Part shown: piece after piece, positions 9,118 through 17,946 of the stretch
Layout of the letters: each line of letters starts with the position of its first letter
Numbering within the stretch: the stretch's first letter is position 1
Position numbers and translations under genes: made by a program
From: Pontibacter silvestris
GTDB taxonomy: Bacteria > Bacteroidota > Bacteroidia > Cytophagales > Hymenobacteraceae
NCBI RefSeq assembly: GCF_020907275.1
Contig: NZ_JAJJWI010000007.1
Location: forward strand, 113,722 to 177,721
Direction: 5' to 3'
DNA length: 64,000 nt
Notes under the pieces: generated by a model
What the model was told of the DNA's origin: nothing
What the model saw: the letters and a program-made list of their open reading frames with translations, nothing else
The model's database searches: none

Positions 9118-9125
9118 TAATTTTG
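9118..9125 (+). promoter_or_regulatory. -7 box for era (TAATTTTG)
   Basis: TAnnTTTG match, 20 nt upstream of the era ATG in the hemH/era divergent region. Confidence 0.45.
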
Positions 9126-9144
9126 CGACCTCAAATTTTAAACT

Positions 9145-10032
9145 ATGGCTGAAACTCCGCATAAAGCAGGCTTTGTAAGTATTGTAGGTAAGCCCAATGT
9201 AGGAAAATCTACTTTAATGAACGCTTTGGTAGGCGAGAAATTATCTATTATCACTTCCAAAGCACAGACCACCAGACACCGTATCATGGGCATTCTGAAC
9301 GGAGACGATTTTCAGATTGTCTACTCTGATACGCCTGGCATTATAAAGCCGCAGTATGCGCTGCACGAGTCCATGATGAGTTTTGTGCGTACTTCGCTGG
9401 AAGATGCCGATGTAATTCTTTTTGTAACCGATATTTATGAAAAGCACGACGAGGACGATGTTATAAAGCGATTACAGCATGCTGAAGTGCCTATTTTGTT
9501 GCTGATAAACAAAATTGACCAGGCATCGGAAGAGGAACTTGCAGAGAAGGTGGCATACTGGCAGGAGAAAATGAACCCGACAGAGATACTGCCTATCTCG
9601 GCGCTGCATAATTTTGGGTTGGAGCATTTGTTTGGGCGTTTGCTGCATTATTTGCCAGAGCACCCGGCTTTTTACCCCAAAGATGAACTGACTGATAAGC
9701 CTGAGCGTTTCTTTGTGTCGGAGATGATCCGGGAGAAGATCTTCCTTAATTATAAAAAAGAAATTCCCTACAGCTGCGAAGTGGTGGTAGAGGAGTTCAA
9801 AGAAGAAGAGGAGATTATCCGTATCCGTGCCGAGATAAGCGTAGAGCGCAAAAGCCAGAAAGGCATTATAATTGGACACAAAGGCGAAGCATTAAAAAAA
9901 GTAGGCACACAGGCTCGCATAGATATGGAAGAGTTCTTCCAGAAAAAGATATTTCTTGATTTGTATGTGCGCGTGAACGAAAACTGGCGAACAGACCAAA
10001 AGCTGCTACGGCGCTTCGGGTATAGCGAGTAA
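9145..10032 (+). CDS. era: GTPase Era
   Basis: 295 aa. Ribosome-biogenesis GTPase acting on the 3' end of 16S rRNA in 30S maturation. G1 GKPNVGKST (near 16), G3 SDTPG (near 63) and G4 NKID (near 120) are visible. A C-terminal KH domain follows with IIIGHKGEALKKVGTQAR (near 240). Length is normal. Followed 69 bp later by the paralogous GTPase gene der; the two form a ribosome-assembly pair. Confidence 0.96.
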   Translation: MAETPHKAGFVSIVGKPNVGKSTLMNALVGEKLSIITSKAQTTRHRIMGILNGDDFQIVYSDTPGIIKPQYALHESMMSFVRTSLEDADVILFVTDIYEKHDEDDVIKRLQHAEVPILLLINKIDQASEEELAEKVAYWQEKMNPTEILPISALHNFGLEHLFGRLLHYLPEHPAFYPKDELTDKPERFFVSEMIREKIFLNYKKEIPYSCEVVVEEFKEEEEIIRIRAEISVERKSQKGIIIGHKGEALKKVGTQARIDMEEFFQKKIFLDLYVRVNENWRTDQKLLRRFGYSE

Positions 10033-10101
10033 GTAGGCGCATTGCATAAAGCTTCGGAGCAAGGTGCTCCGGGGGCACTTTAACCATTTTATTTTAGAAC
10101 G

Positions 10102-11415
10102 ATGTCAACCAACATCATTGCTATTGTAGGCCGCCCCAATGTGGGTAAGTCTACACTTTTTAACCGCCTTATTGGTCAGCGTAAAGCCATTATGGACAAC
10201 GAGAGCGGTGTTACCCGGGACAGGAGCTACGGCCACGGCGACTGGACAGGCAAGTACTTTACTGTAATAGACACGGGTGGCTATGTACACGGCTCTGAAG
10301 ATATTTTTGAAGGAGAAATTAACAAACAGGTAGAGCTGGCTATAAACGAAGCTGACGTAATTCTATTTATGGTAGATGTGGATGCAGGTGTTACCAGCCT
10401 GGATGAAGAATTTGCCAATGTGCTTCGTCGTACTGATAAACCTATTTATATAGTTGCCAATAAAGCAGACACAAATGCACGTGCGCACCAGATGGGTGAG
10501 TTTTATGCGTTAGGAGTAGGGGATGAGATATTCCCGGTTTCATCACAGAATGGCTCTGGTACAGGTGATCTGCTGGATGCCGTGGTGAAACACTTCGAAG
10601 ACGAAGGTGTGGAAGACCCGGATGCAGGTATTCCAAAGCTGGCTGTGCTGGGCCGTCCGAATGTAGGTAAATCATCCTTCGTGAACCTGTTGCTGGGCGA
10701 AGAGCGAAACATTGTAACAGACCTTGCCGGCACTACCCGCGATGCTATTCAGTCCCGCTACAATGCTTTCGGAAAAGAATTCATTATTGTAGATACAGCT
10801 GGGCTGCGTCGTAAGAGCAAAGTAAACGAAGATATCGAGTTTTACTCAGTAATGCGCTCTGTGCGTGCTTTGGAAGATGCTGACGTTTGTATTGTGATAC
10901 TGGATGCCACACGTGGTATAGAAGCACAGGATGTAAATATTATAGCACTGGCAGAGAAGAACCGTAAAGGCATTGTGATTCTGGTAAACAAGTGGGATCT
11001 TATTGAAAAAGATAACCACTCTACTAAGGAGTTTGAGCAGGAAATTCTGGAGCGTATAGCACCGATCAAATATGTGCCGGTCATCTTTACTTCTGTAGTC
11101 ACCAAGCAGCGTATACATAAGGCAGTTGAGAAAGCAATGGAGGTGTATGACAATAAGACGCAGAAAATACCTACTTCCAAACTTAACGACCTGCTGCTGC
11201 CAGATATTGAGCGTTACCCGCCGCCAGCTATCAAGGGCAAGTTTGTTAAGATTAAGTATGTGACCCAATTGCCGACACACAACCCGACTTTTGCATTCTT
11301 CTGTAATCTGCCGCAGTACATCAAAGACCCATATGCGCGTTACCTTGAAAACTGCCTTCGGAAGCATTTTGGACTTGAAGGTGTGCCTATTAAGTTGATT
11401 TTCAGAAAGAAATAA
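10102..11415 (+). CDS. der: GTPase Der (EngA), double GTPase
   Basis: 437 aa. Tandem-GTPase factor for 50S assembly. First G domain: GRPNVGKSTLFN (near 10), DTGG, NKAD. Second: GRPNVGKSSFVN (near 182), DTAGLRRKSK, NKWDLIEK. A KH-like C-terminal domain ends in PIKLIFRKK. Immediately downstream of era in the same direction, probably co-transcribed. Confidence 0.97.
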   Translation: MSTNIIAIVGRPNVGKSTLFNRLIGQRKAIMDNESGVTRDRSYGHGDWTGKYFTVIDTGGYVHGSEDIFEGEINKQVELAINEADVILFMVDVDAGVTSLDEEFANVLRRTDKPIYIVANKADTNARAHQMGEFYALGVGDEIFPVSSQNGSGTGDLLDAVVKHFEDEGVEDPDAGIPKLAVLGRPNVGKSSFVNLLLGEERNIVTDLAGTTRDAIQSRYNAFGKEFIIVDTAGLRRKSKVNEDIEFYSVMRSVRALEDADVCIVILDATRGIEAQDVNIIALAEKNRKGIVILVNKWDLIEKDNHSTKEFEQEILERIAPIKYVPVIFTSVVTKQRIHKAVEKAMEVYDNKTQKIPTSKLNDLLLPDIERYPPPAIKGKFVKIKYVTQLPTHNPTFAFFCNLPQYIKDPYARYLENCLRKHFGLEGVPIKLIFRKK

Positions 11416-11486
11416 TGAGGGGAATATAGGGAGTTAGAATATAGTGATATATTTACAACTCTATCTCTCACAAAAACATAAACAAC

Positions 11487-11684
11487 ATGAAAAAGGTATT
11501 AGGCTTATTGTTTGTTGCTGGCCTTTTCGTATTTGCATCTTGCGGTGGTGAGGCTACTACTGAAACGGAAACTACTGAACCTGCAGTTGAAGAGGCTCCT
11601 CCTATGGAAGAAACTACTGTTGACACAGCTAATGCACCAATAGACACAACAGGCGCTGCTGCAGATACAACTGCAACTATGTAA
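11487..11684 (+). CDS. Small acidic lipoprotein (first of three)
   Basis: 65 aa, no recognised family. The signal peptide MKKVLGLLFVAGLFVFASC ends in a lipobox FASC with Cys19, so the mature part is only about 47 residues. It is rich in Thr, Glu, Ala and Pro and probably disordered. It is the first of three like-sized genes whose signal peptides all end FASC at Cys19. Bounded by its own terminator, so separately transcribed from the next. Real gene because of the clean signal peptide and terminator; function unknown. Confidence 0.75.
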   Translation: MKKVLGLLFVAGLFVFASCGGEATTETETTEPAVEEAPPMEETTVDTANAPIDTTGAAADTTATM

Positions 11685-11718
11685 TTGTTCCTAAAACCTT
11701 CTGGCGATGTCAGAGCTT

Positions 11719-11751
11719 AAAGGCACTCTATCCGGAGTGCCTTTTGTTTTT
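11719..11751 (+). terminator. Terminator after first small lipoprotein
   Basis: 10-bp perfect stem (AAAGGCACTC and complement), 6-nt loop, then a T-rich tail. Confidence 0.85.
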
Positions 11752-11866
11752 CATAACTCAACATGTAGTAGCCTCGTAAGCTTTGCCATGCAAGGTACAT
11801 TAACTACAGCAGAACATACCAGTGATATAAGATATCTGGCATGGCCAGTAAATAGAAAATAATCAG

Positions 11867-12052
11867 ATGAAAAGAACATTCCTTTTAATGTTGACACTAG
11901 CCTTCTGCTCATTTGCTTCCTGTAACTCTTCTACTGAGGAAAGAGGAGGCGAAAGTGAAGAAGAGTTAAGAGACGAAGCAAAGCGTAAAGCTGCTGAAAT
12001 GGAAGACGCGGCAGAAGAAACAGATACAACTGCCGTAGTAGAAAAACCGTAA
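11867..12052 (+). CDS. Small acidic lipoprotein (second of three)
   Basis: 61 aa. Signal peptide MKRTFLLMLTLAFCSFASC with lipobox FASC at Cys19. The mature part is about 43 residues, dominated by Glu, Arg, Lys and Ala and likely an amphipathic charged helix. No known family. It shares size, signal peptide and charge pattern with its two neighbours but not clear sequence identity in the mature part. Confidence 0.72.
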   Translation: MKRTFLLMLTLAFCSFASCNSSTEERGGESEEELRDEAKRKAAEMEDAAEETDTTAVVEKP

Positions 12053-12194
12053 ATAAGACGAAGTCACAGGTAAAAGAATACTTCCTTGTTAGTAAGTGTC
12101 TTTAATGCGGAATAGGTTCTATACATGTAGTACAAGCAAGCTAATTCCTTAGAAAGAAATCACCCTTGAATATTTAAACTAAAACTAAATTCTT

Positions 12195-12404
12195 ATGAAA
12201 AAACCAATCTTTATGCTGATGGCTGCTGGGGCACTTACATTTGCCTCATGCGATTCAAATACAGAAAACAGAACAGAAGAAACCGGGGAGCGTTTGGAAG
12301 AAGGAACCGATGAAATAGGCGACGATGTAGAAGAAGGGGCCGATGAAGTAGGGGATAATATAGAAGAGGGAGCAGATGAAGTTGAGGAGGAAGTTGACAG
12401 ATAG
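12195..12404 (+). CDS. Small acidic lipoprotein with 11-residue repeats (third of three)
   Basis: 69 aa. Signal peptide MKKPIFMLMAAGALTFASC with lipobox FASC at Cys19. Residues 35-67 are three tandem 11-residue units of the form EEG(T/A)DE(I/V)xxx(V/I). This hendecad pattern suits a short coiled coil or amphipathic helix on the membrane surface. Extremely acidic and without Cys beyond the lipidation site. Function unknown. A strong terminator follows. Confidence 0.75.
   Translation: MKKPIFMLMAAGALTFASCDSNTENRTEETGERLEEGTDEIGDDVEEGADEVGDNIEEGADEVEEEVDR
12297..12395 (+). repeat. Three tandem 33-bp coding repeats
   Basis: Units start at 12297, 12330 and 12363, each 11 codons, and encode the acidic hendecads of the third small lipoprotein. 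They are diverged at synonymous sites, so the array is not brand new. Confidence 0.85.
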
Positions 12405-12421
12405 TAAATAAATATAATGAC

Positions 12422-12461
12422 TTAACACAAAGGGCCTGCGAAAGCAGGCCCTTTGTGTTAA
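12422..12461. terminator. Bidirectional terminator with GAAA loop
   Basis: Perfect 18-bp stem (12422-12439 / 12444-12461) closed by a GAAA tetraloop, between converging genes. Confidence 0.88.
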
Positions 12462-12476
12462 CACTGGTTGCAGATA

Positions 12477-13046
12477 CTAAGGCCCAAGCCGCTTTTGTAT
12501 CATACTATTAACCAAACCAAACAGCCGCTTTGGTGTGAAAGTCCGCCAATGGATTTCTTCCAGACTACCGCCATAGTTAATGTAATAGTCCAGGTTGTAG
12601 TTTTTCATTTCACTCAGCACAAAATCCCTGAATCCTATGGCGGCTACCCAGCCCTCCTCTACATCCTCAAACCATTCCTCATAATAAGAGTCATCGGAGC
12701 CGTGGAAGTTAAACACATTCTCGCCTATAAGTATGAAGTGTTTTATGCCTTCCTGCACCATTGGGTCTATAATGTTGCGCTTGAGGCTCATAATGTCGTT
12801 ATTCAGGGCATCATTCCATTCACCTATAAACTCAATTATTGTAAAGCTGAGTTCATAATTGGTATAAAGTATTTTAAGGAAAAGCGTTTCAGAGTCAATA
12901 TCGTCCCACTGTGGATGAATATAGTATCCATAAATGTCATGGGTATAATGGGAAAGGCTGTTCTCTGTCCCATACAAAGGAGAGCGTGGGTCCTCAGATG
13001 CGGAATATAACTCCAGCCAGTTGTAAAAAGGTTCTATCGTATGCAT
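12477..13046 (-). CDS. Uncharacterised cytosolic protein
   Basis: 189 aa, no signal peptide or membrane segment, rich in aromatic and acidic residues. I recognise no family or catalytic motif. The opposite strand carries an almost equally long frame (12468-13010), but the minus-strand one is preferred for composition and because its end abuts a convergent terminator. Monocistronic. Confidence 0.7.
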   Translation of the reverse strand: MHTIEPFYNWLELYSASEDPRSPLYGTENSLSHYTHDIYGYYIHPQWDDIDSETLFLKILYTNYELSFTIIEFIGEWNDALNNDIMSLKRNIIDPMVQEGIKHFILIGENVFNFHGSDDSYYEEWFEDVEEGWVAAIGFRDFVLSEMKNYNLDYYINYGGSLEEIHWRTFTPKRLFGLVNSMIQKRLGP

Positions 13047-13305
13047 AATTCAAATGTGACGTTCCTGCCGTTTAGCCAGATCAATTATCTACTGTATCAG
13101 CAGGTACAAAGTTGAAGCATTTTTTATGATTAGGGTATAAGGCAAAGCTCATATTCTTTTTTTAAGGAAAGTTCTGCCGGAACAGGTGCTATATAAAGTA
13201 CATCAGGAACTGTTTCTTTCAAATTTGCGATATGTTTAGTAATTACGTTACTTGAAGTAGCACTGGATTATGTTTGTTTTGTCCTCTTTAACCCTTATGA
13301 GCAAC

Positions 13306-14361
13306 ATGCGAAGAATATTTTTAAGTTTCCTGCGCAGTATTGCTGTTTTACTTTTTCTTTTAAGTATCTCTGTCAATGCTAGTGCAGCTGATCCCGATTA
13401 TGTAGAAGTGTATCACCCTGTCATACATCAGGCGGAGGCAAGTATTCTGAATAAAGATTATACAACAGCCTTGGCCTATTATCAGCAAGCCTTTGCTTTA
13501 GTGCCTGTGCCTTTTGCCAGGGACTATTATAATGCTGCTGTTTGTGCTGTTTTAGTGAATGATGCCAAGCAAGCCTTTGATTACCTGGAGAAGTTGGTGC
13601 TGTCTGGGGTAAGCCTGGCATACCTGGAGCAGCAGGAGGTGTTTGAGCCCTTGCATGAGACGCGCCAATGGAAAAAGTTTAAAAGGAGGTACCCGAAGCG
13701 CCGTCGTGAGTTCAGACATGCTGCCAACTTAGATTTACGTGCCGACCTGGACGAACTGTATGCACGTGACCAGTACTTCAGGCAAGCAGAGGGCGGCTTA
13801 AAGGTGCATGGCGATACAATACGAAAAATTGAGGCCGCCAATGTACAGAAACTGCTTGGTTGGATTAATCAGTATGGGTATCCTGGTGAGGCATTAATAG
13901 GAGTAGCCGATACCTTAGAGGAGGTGCCTCGCTTCAGTATTGTTATTCAACGGCAAACAAAGTTCAGGGGAGGCTATGACTTCTCAGATATACTTACTAC
14001 TGCTGTGCATGAAGGCAAACTGGCCCCACAAGCTGCTGCTTTTCTAATGGATGTGCAGGCTGGCAGGAATAACTATAAAGCCAAAGCGCTGGTAAAAGTA
14101 GATTGTTATAAAACAGAAGACTGTATAGATGCTGATCAGTATTTTCAGGAAAGCCTAAGCCAAAAGGAGCGAGAGCAAATAGATGAACTGCGTTTAAAGT
14201 TAGGCTTGGAGCCACTGACAGACTATAAGAGAAAAGTAATGTATAGCTTAGAAGATGACCGCTTTAAAATGAACTACGCCTGGTCTGTTGCCACATACAA
14301 AGTACCAAGTAAAGAGGCAGCCGAAGTACTGGTAGAGAAATTAGTAGTTGCAGAACTATAA
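13306..14361 (+). CDS. Secreted TPR protein with DUF6624-like domain
   Basis: About 351 aa from the ATG giving MRRIFLSFLRSIAVLLFLL, a clean signal peptide ending near NASA; the frame is open to 13270. The N-terminal part (about 30-110) has TPR-like helices with the pair DYTTALAYYQQAF and PFARDYYNAAVCAV. A domain resembling DUF6624 follows, with the family's WINQYGYPGEALIGV, FSIVIQRQ and a His-containing TAVHEGKLAPQAAAF. The biochemical role of DUF6624 is unknown. Monocistronic, periplasmic by prediction. Confidence 0.75.
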   Translation: MRRIFLSFLRSIAVLLFLLSISVNASAADPDYVEVYHPVIHQAEASILNKDYTTALAYYQQAFALVPVPFARDYYNAAVCAVLVNDAKQAFDYLEKLVLSGVSLAYLEQQEVFEPLHETRQWKKFKRRYPKRRREFRHAANLDLRADLDELYARDQYFRQAEGGLKVHGDTIRKIEAANVQKLLGWINQYGYPGEALIGVADTLEEVPRFSIVIQRQTKFRGGYDFSDILTTAVHEGKLAPQAAAFLMDVQAGRNNYKAKALVKVDCYKTEDCIDADQYFQESLSQKEREQIDELRLKLGLEPLTDYKRKVMYSLEDDRFKMNYAWSVATYKVPSKEAAEVLVEKLVVAEL

Positions 14362-14439
14362 ATGCGGTTGATGCTGAAAGAGCGGCAAGAGTAAGAAGCG
14401 AAGCTAAATCCCTTTACTCTTCTCTTGTCGCTTTCTCTT

Positions 14440-15246
14440 TTATTTGCTGTTGTAGGCGTCAATGGCTGCGCGTACACTGCCATACTTTTTAAGAAGAGCG
14501 CCAGCTTCTGCTTGCTTTAGCTGTAACTCATCCATCAGCATGCGGGTACCACGGTCAACCAGCTTATGGTTTGACAGCTGCATGTCTACCATTTTATTGC
14601 CCTTAACACGGCCAAGCCTTATCATCGTTGAAGTAGTGAGCATGTTTAGCGCCAGCTTTTGTGCTGTGCCTGCTTTCATACGGGTGCTGCCTGTTACAAA
14701 CTCAGGGCCTGTTATTATTTCCACCGGATAGTCGGAAGTTTCAGCCACGGCACTATCTGCGTTGCAAACAATACAGCCAGTAACTACACGATTCTGGCGG
14801 CAGGCCTTTAATCCCCCGATTACATAAGGTGTACGCCCAGATGCTGCTATACCTACTACAATGTCTTTTTCTGAGATATAATGCTCCTGCAGGTCTTTCC
14901 AGGCCTGTTCCAGGTCATCTTCTGCAAACTCCACGGCTTTACGGATAGCTCCGTCGCCACCGGCAATAAGGCCTATAACCATACCGTGAGGCACGCCATA
15001 AGTAGGCGGGCATTCTGAGGCATCTACAATACCTAATCGGCCGCTGGTGCCTGCTCCAATATAAAATAAACGTCCTCCCTTGCTTAGCTGGCTGACAGTA
15101 GCATTAACCAAAGCTTCAAGCTGTGGAATGGCTTTTTCTATGGCTAGCGGTACAGTCTTGTCCTCACGGTTTATATTCTCTAATAATTCGCGCACAGGCA
15201 TTTGCTCCAGGCGATCATAGTTAGATGCTGATTCAGTAGTAGACAC
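14440..15246 (-). CDS. murQ: N-acetylmuramic acid 6-phosphate etherase
   Basis: 268 aa. Cleaves the lactyl ether of MurNAc-6-P to give GlcNAc-6-P, a step of peptidoglycan recycling. The SIS domain shows FYIGAGTSGRLGIVDASECPPT (in pieces near residues 62-83), GIAASGRTPYVIGGL, and the MurQ signature GPEFVTGSTRMKAGTAQK (near 187-204). Slightly shorter than the usual 300 aa because the C-terminal helical tail is brief. Downstream of a BadF/NagK-like kinase in the same direction. Confidence 0.95.
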   Translation of the reverse strand: MSTTESASNYDRLEQMPVRELLENINREDKTVPLAIEKAIPQLEALVNATVSQLSKGGRLFYIGAGTSGRLGIVDASECPPTYGVPHGMVIGLIAGGDGAIRKAVEFAEDDLEQAWKDLQEHYISEKDIVVGIAASGRTPYVIGGLKACRQNRVVTGCIVCNADSAVAETSDYPVEIITGPEFVTGSTRMKAGTAQKLALNMLTTSTMIRLGRVKGNKMVDMQLSNHKLVDRGTRMLMDELQLKQAEAGALLKKYGSVRAAIDAYNSK

Positions 15247-15290
15247 TTCTGGTAATTTAGAAATTGGAAATCATAAAAGAAGTATAAAAA

Positions 15291-15345
15291 AAGAAAGACA
15301 ACAGGAGAGAAGCTTTGGTGTAAACCTTTCCCTTTTGTCTTTCTT
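15291..15345 (-). terminator. Hairpin between the kinase gene and murQ
   Basis: Arms AAGAAAGACAA / TTGTCTTTCTT (15291-15301 / 15335-15345) with a long loop; the A-rich left flank reads as a T tail on the minus strand. May attenuate read-through from the kinase gene into murQ. Confidence 0.45.
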
Positions 15346-15364
15346 CCTGTATTTTAATCAAGGG

Positions 15365-16228
15365 TTACTTGTTATCAGTAACAGCAAGTAATTCCTGGTG
15401 GTACTTAATAAGTCCTTCGCTTGGGCTTTGGATTATATTACCGATATGGGCTCCGTATTTTTTAGCCACTTGATGTAATGTATCAGAGAAGTGGAATGCA
15501 ACAGAGCCGACAAAATTTACAGGTACTTCGGTAAAGCCTTTGTACTTACACACGTGGCGCTCAAAAAAGTCTGTAAAGTTTTCGTGTATCATGGCGTGTA
15601 CAACAGGGTCTTTACGCTTCTCGTGCATAAACTTGGCAAAGGTTGCCAGGTACGTACTTGGCATGTCTGTATAATAAACAGCATCCAGAATCCCATCTTT
15701 TGTTAAGTTATAGCGGTTCTTTAGTGAAGTTGCCAGTTCTTCCGGCAGTTCACGGTAAAGGTACGCCCTGATCAGCATCTTGCCCAAGTAGGCGCCGCTT
15801 CCCTCGTCACCCATCAGAAAGCCAAGAGATGGTACATTGTCGACTACTTTTTTACCATCATAAAGGCAGGAGTTAGAGCCTGTACCCAAAATGCAGGCAA
15901 CACCAGGCTGATGACCGCACAAAGCACGTGCCGCTGCCAGTAAATCGTGGTCTACATGCGCCTCACTGTTTGGGAAAACCTTCTGTAGTGCCTGCTCTAC
16001 ACGTAGGTTTCGCTCCGGGGAGCTGCAGCCTGCTCCGTAATAGTAAATTACAGTTGGTGTCTTTTCCTTTAGGTTTGGAAGAAGCTCTTGTTCAAATATG
16101 GTGTAAATCTGGTTAGAATCCAGGTACTGCGGGTTTATACCTGCTGTAAATACTTGTTCATGAACACCACTGGCATCCATCATGCGCCAGTCTGTCTTGG
16201 TTGAGCCGCTGTCAGCTATTAGAATCAT
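15365..16228 (-). CDS. BadF/BadG/BcrA-type ATPase, N-acetylglucosamine/MurNAc kinase-like
   Basis: 287 aa, ASKHA fold. PHOSPHATE-1 motif IADSGSTKTDW at the N-terminus, PHOSPHATE-2 region CILGTGSNSCLYDG (near 115), and the adenosine-side GDEGSGAYLGK (near 141). The position next to murQ suggests it phosphorylates amino sugars released from peptidoglycan (GlcNAc or MurNAc), making the MurNAc-6-P or GlcNAc-6-P used here. Substrate is inferred from context. Confidence 0.85.
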   Translation of the reverse strand: MILIADSGSTKTDWRMMDASGVHEQVFTAGINPQYLDSNQIYTIFEQELLPNLKEKTPTVIYYYGAGCSSPERNLRVEQALQKVFPNSEAHVDHDLLAAARALCGHQPGVACILGTGSNSCLYDGKKVVDNVPSLGFLMGDEGSGAYLGKMLIRAYLYRELPEELATSLKNRYNLTKDGILDAVYYTDMPSTYLATFAKFMHEKRKDPVVHAMIHENFTDFFERHVCKYKGFTEVPVNFVGSVAFHFSDTLHQVAKKYGAHIGNIIQSPSEGLIKYHQELLAVTDNK

Positions 16229-16292
16229 ACTTGTTCTTTTATTTATGGTTCACTAGAGCATGTGCTTTTTTAGAGGCACCATGCTACACAAT

Positions 16293-16544
16293 TCATTTTA
16301 GGTAAACAGAGTTTTTTATAAGACCTATGGCCTCAAATTTATCAAAAACATTGGCATTATGCGGAGCATCTTTCAGTTCTTCTGTCAGATCTTGCCCTGC
16401 CCAATGTTCATAATGTGTCCCATTGCGCCACAGCCTGGATTTTTGCACATCATAAATAACACCTTTATAGGCGATCCATATTTCGTCTCTGTCCTGCCCG
16501 TTACGTAGGGCGAGCTGCTGCAGTGTATACTCTGGCAAGTTCAT
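16293..16544 (-). CDS. Cytochrome b5-like haem-binding domain protein
   Basis: 83 aa, single domain. The ELALRNGQDRDEIWIAYKG-type start (here LQQLALRNGQ) and VIYDV strand are typical of cytochrome b5-like folds. Candidate haem ligands are in NGTHYEHWAGQDLTEELKDAPH. This small soluble form lacks the classic HPGG loop. It lies 11 bp after the arginase-fold gene and is probably co-transcribed with it. Electron-transfer role is inferred only. Confidence 0.75.
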   Translation of the reverse strand: MNLPEYTLQQLALRNGQDRDEIWIAYKGVIYDVQKSRLWRNGTHYEHWAGQDLTEELKDAPHNANVFDKFEAIGLIKNSVYLK

Positions 16545-16555
16545 TGTTTCTCAGG

Positions 16556-17719
16556 CTAACCTATTCTTGCCTGTGTTACTATCCATCGGTTCGGTACTTC
16601 GCCTTTAGTAGCCTGCAAATAATCTTCATAACTGCATGGTATAATACGGGAGCCTTTGCCATCTGATAATGCCTCTACCTCTAGCCACCACTTTTCAGAC
16701 TGTTTGCTTTTATAAAACACCATTCGGTCGGGTTCATCATTAAAGGCAACAGCATATTTAGTAAAGTATTTGCTACTGAAGTCTACTTCATTTTTACGGT
16801 GATAAAAGCCTTCTATAAAGTACCATATCATGGTGGAAATGGTCATAGCAGTTAAACCACGCTCATCCAACTCCGGGTCATACTCATAAATACCTAATGA
16901 TGTTAGCGTGTCGTTTATACCGGCATACCAGCAGATCTGGCAGGCTTCTTCACCTGTCAGGCCAAAAGGGTTGGTAGGGGCATAACCCGGTGCATCCTGA
17001 TAACGAATAGCCGAAATATCAAAAGTGAGTAAGTCAGCAACACGTACAACAGGCTCCATCTCCTGTACGTTACGGTGAACCTCGCCTACACGATAAGCCT
17101 CAAAATGCAGTTTTTCTAAAGTAGCCATTACTTCCGGCTCTACCAGGTACGATTGGTAGCCTATCTGGCCTAAGCTAAAGAGGTAGTTGGGTTCGTGCAT
17201 GAGTATCTGGCGCAGCTGCTTTTTATTAGGCATAGCGTCGGTGTCTTGTGTCATATCAACACTGCTATCTACCGTTACCATATTCACTACGCGCTCCAGG
17301 TGTTCATAACCCAGGTACTGCCCATACTCTAAATCGTGTGACCCTCCTATAATAATGGGAATGGTATTATGAGAGATGAGCACTTCTACAATCTCTTTAA
17401 GTCGCAGATAGGTGTCTTCCAGGGTAATGCCGGCACGTAAGTTTCCTAAATCTACAATCTTACAGCGGCCACTGCCTTTGTGCAGGGTATAAAGCGTTTT
17501 TCGTACAGCACGGGCAGGAGAGGTGGCAACAGTTGCCACAGGCTCTTCTTCATTGCTGCGTCCTCTGGTTTCATTTACACCCAATATGGCTATGTCGGCA
17601 CCACGCCAGTCAGGGAATTTACTTACAAAGCGCGTAACATAAGCTCCTAGCGTGCGGGGCTTATTTAACTTTGCAAATACATCCTCGTTTAGCGGCTCAA
17701 AAAATATTGAAAGATTCAT
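16556..17719 (-). CDS. Arginase/agmatinase/formimidoylglutamase-fold protein with altered metal site
   Basis: About 387 aa from ATG 17719; a -7 box at 17748-17741 excludes the longer open frame to 17752. Ureohydrolase-fold segments are recognisable: IIGGSHDLEYGQ (equivalent to GGxHD), VTVDSSVDM (equivalent to DAHxD) and LTFDISAIRYQDAPGYAP (equivalent to SxDxDxxDP). Two of the usual six Mn ligands appear changed (His to Ser and Asp to Ser). It may therefore be a non-canonical or inactive member, although Bacteroidota homologues are commonly named formimidoylglutamase. No hut genes are nearby. Confidence 0.8.
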   Translation of the reverse strand: MNLSIFFEPLNEDVFAKLNKPRTLGAYVTRFVSKFPDWRGADIAILGVNETRGRSNEEEPVATVATSPARAVRKTLYTLHKGSGRCKIVDLGNLRAGITLEDTYLRLKEIVEVLISHNTIPIIIGGSHDLEYGQYLGYEHLERVVNMVTVDSSVDMTQDTDAMPNKKQLRQILMHEPNYLFSLGQIGYQSYLVEPEVMATLEKLHFEAYRVGEVHRNVQEMEPVVRVADLLTFDISAIRYQDAPGYAPTNPFGLTGEEACQICWYAGINDTLTSLGIYEYDPELDERGLTAMTISTMIWYFIEGFYHRKNEVDFSSKYFTKYAVAFNDEPDRMVFYKSKQSEKWWLEVEALSDGKGSRIIPCSYEDYLQATKGEVPNRWIVTQARIG

Positions 17720-17740
17720 GTAACTTTGTACAGATAAAGT

Positions 17741-17748
17741 CAAAAATA
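17741..17748 (-). promoter_or_regulatory. -7 box for the arginase-fold gene (TATTTTTG)
   Basis: Exact TAnnTTTG match 21 nt upstream of ATG 17719; decides the shorter start. Confidence 0.5.
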
Positions 17749-17946
17749 GCAAATTTACATTTGTGATAATTAAAAAAGTAACCTTTCTCTCTGATTCAGC
17801 TTATAAACAGTAGTTGTGAAAAAATCTTTTGCCTTCTTCGCAAATTTTCAAAAAATAAGTTATAATGCACCTAATGATTGTTAGTATTTGTGATATACCT
17901 ATACTAACACTTTGGAAAAGCACAACAAATTACAAATTGGTTTAAT

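Noticed and set aside
10846-11367. Minus-strand frames opposite der
   Set aside because: Shadows of a highly conserved GTPase gene.
12468-13010. 180-codon plus-strand frame opposite the 189-aa gene
   Set aside because: Starts inside the convergent terminator region, with no recognised features; likely a shadow.
14366-14445. Possible hairpin downstream of the DUF6624-like gene
   Set aside because: Arms GCGGCAAGAG-like and CTCTTGTCGC pair only with several gaps; not reliable.
16257-16287. Imperfect hairpin between the kinase gene and the cytochrome-b5-like gene
   Set aside because: AGCATG arms with a bulge and a long loop; too weak to name a terminator.
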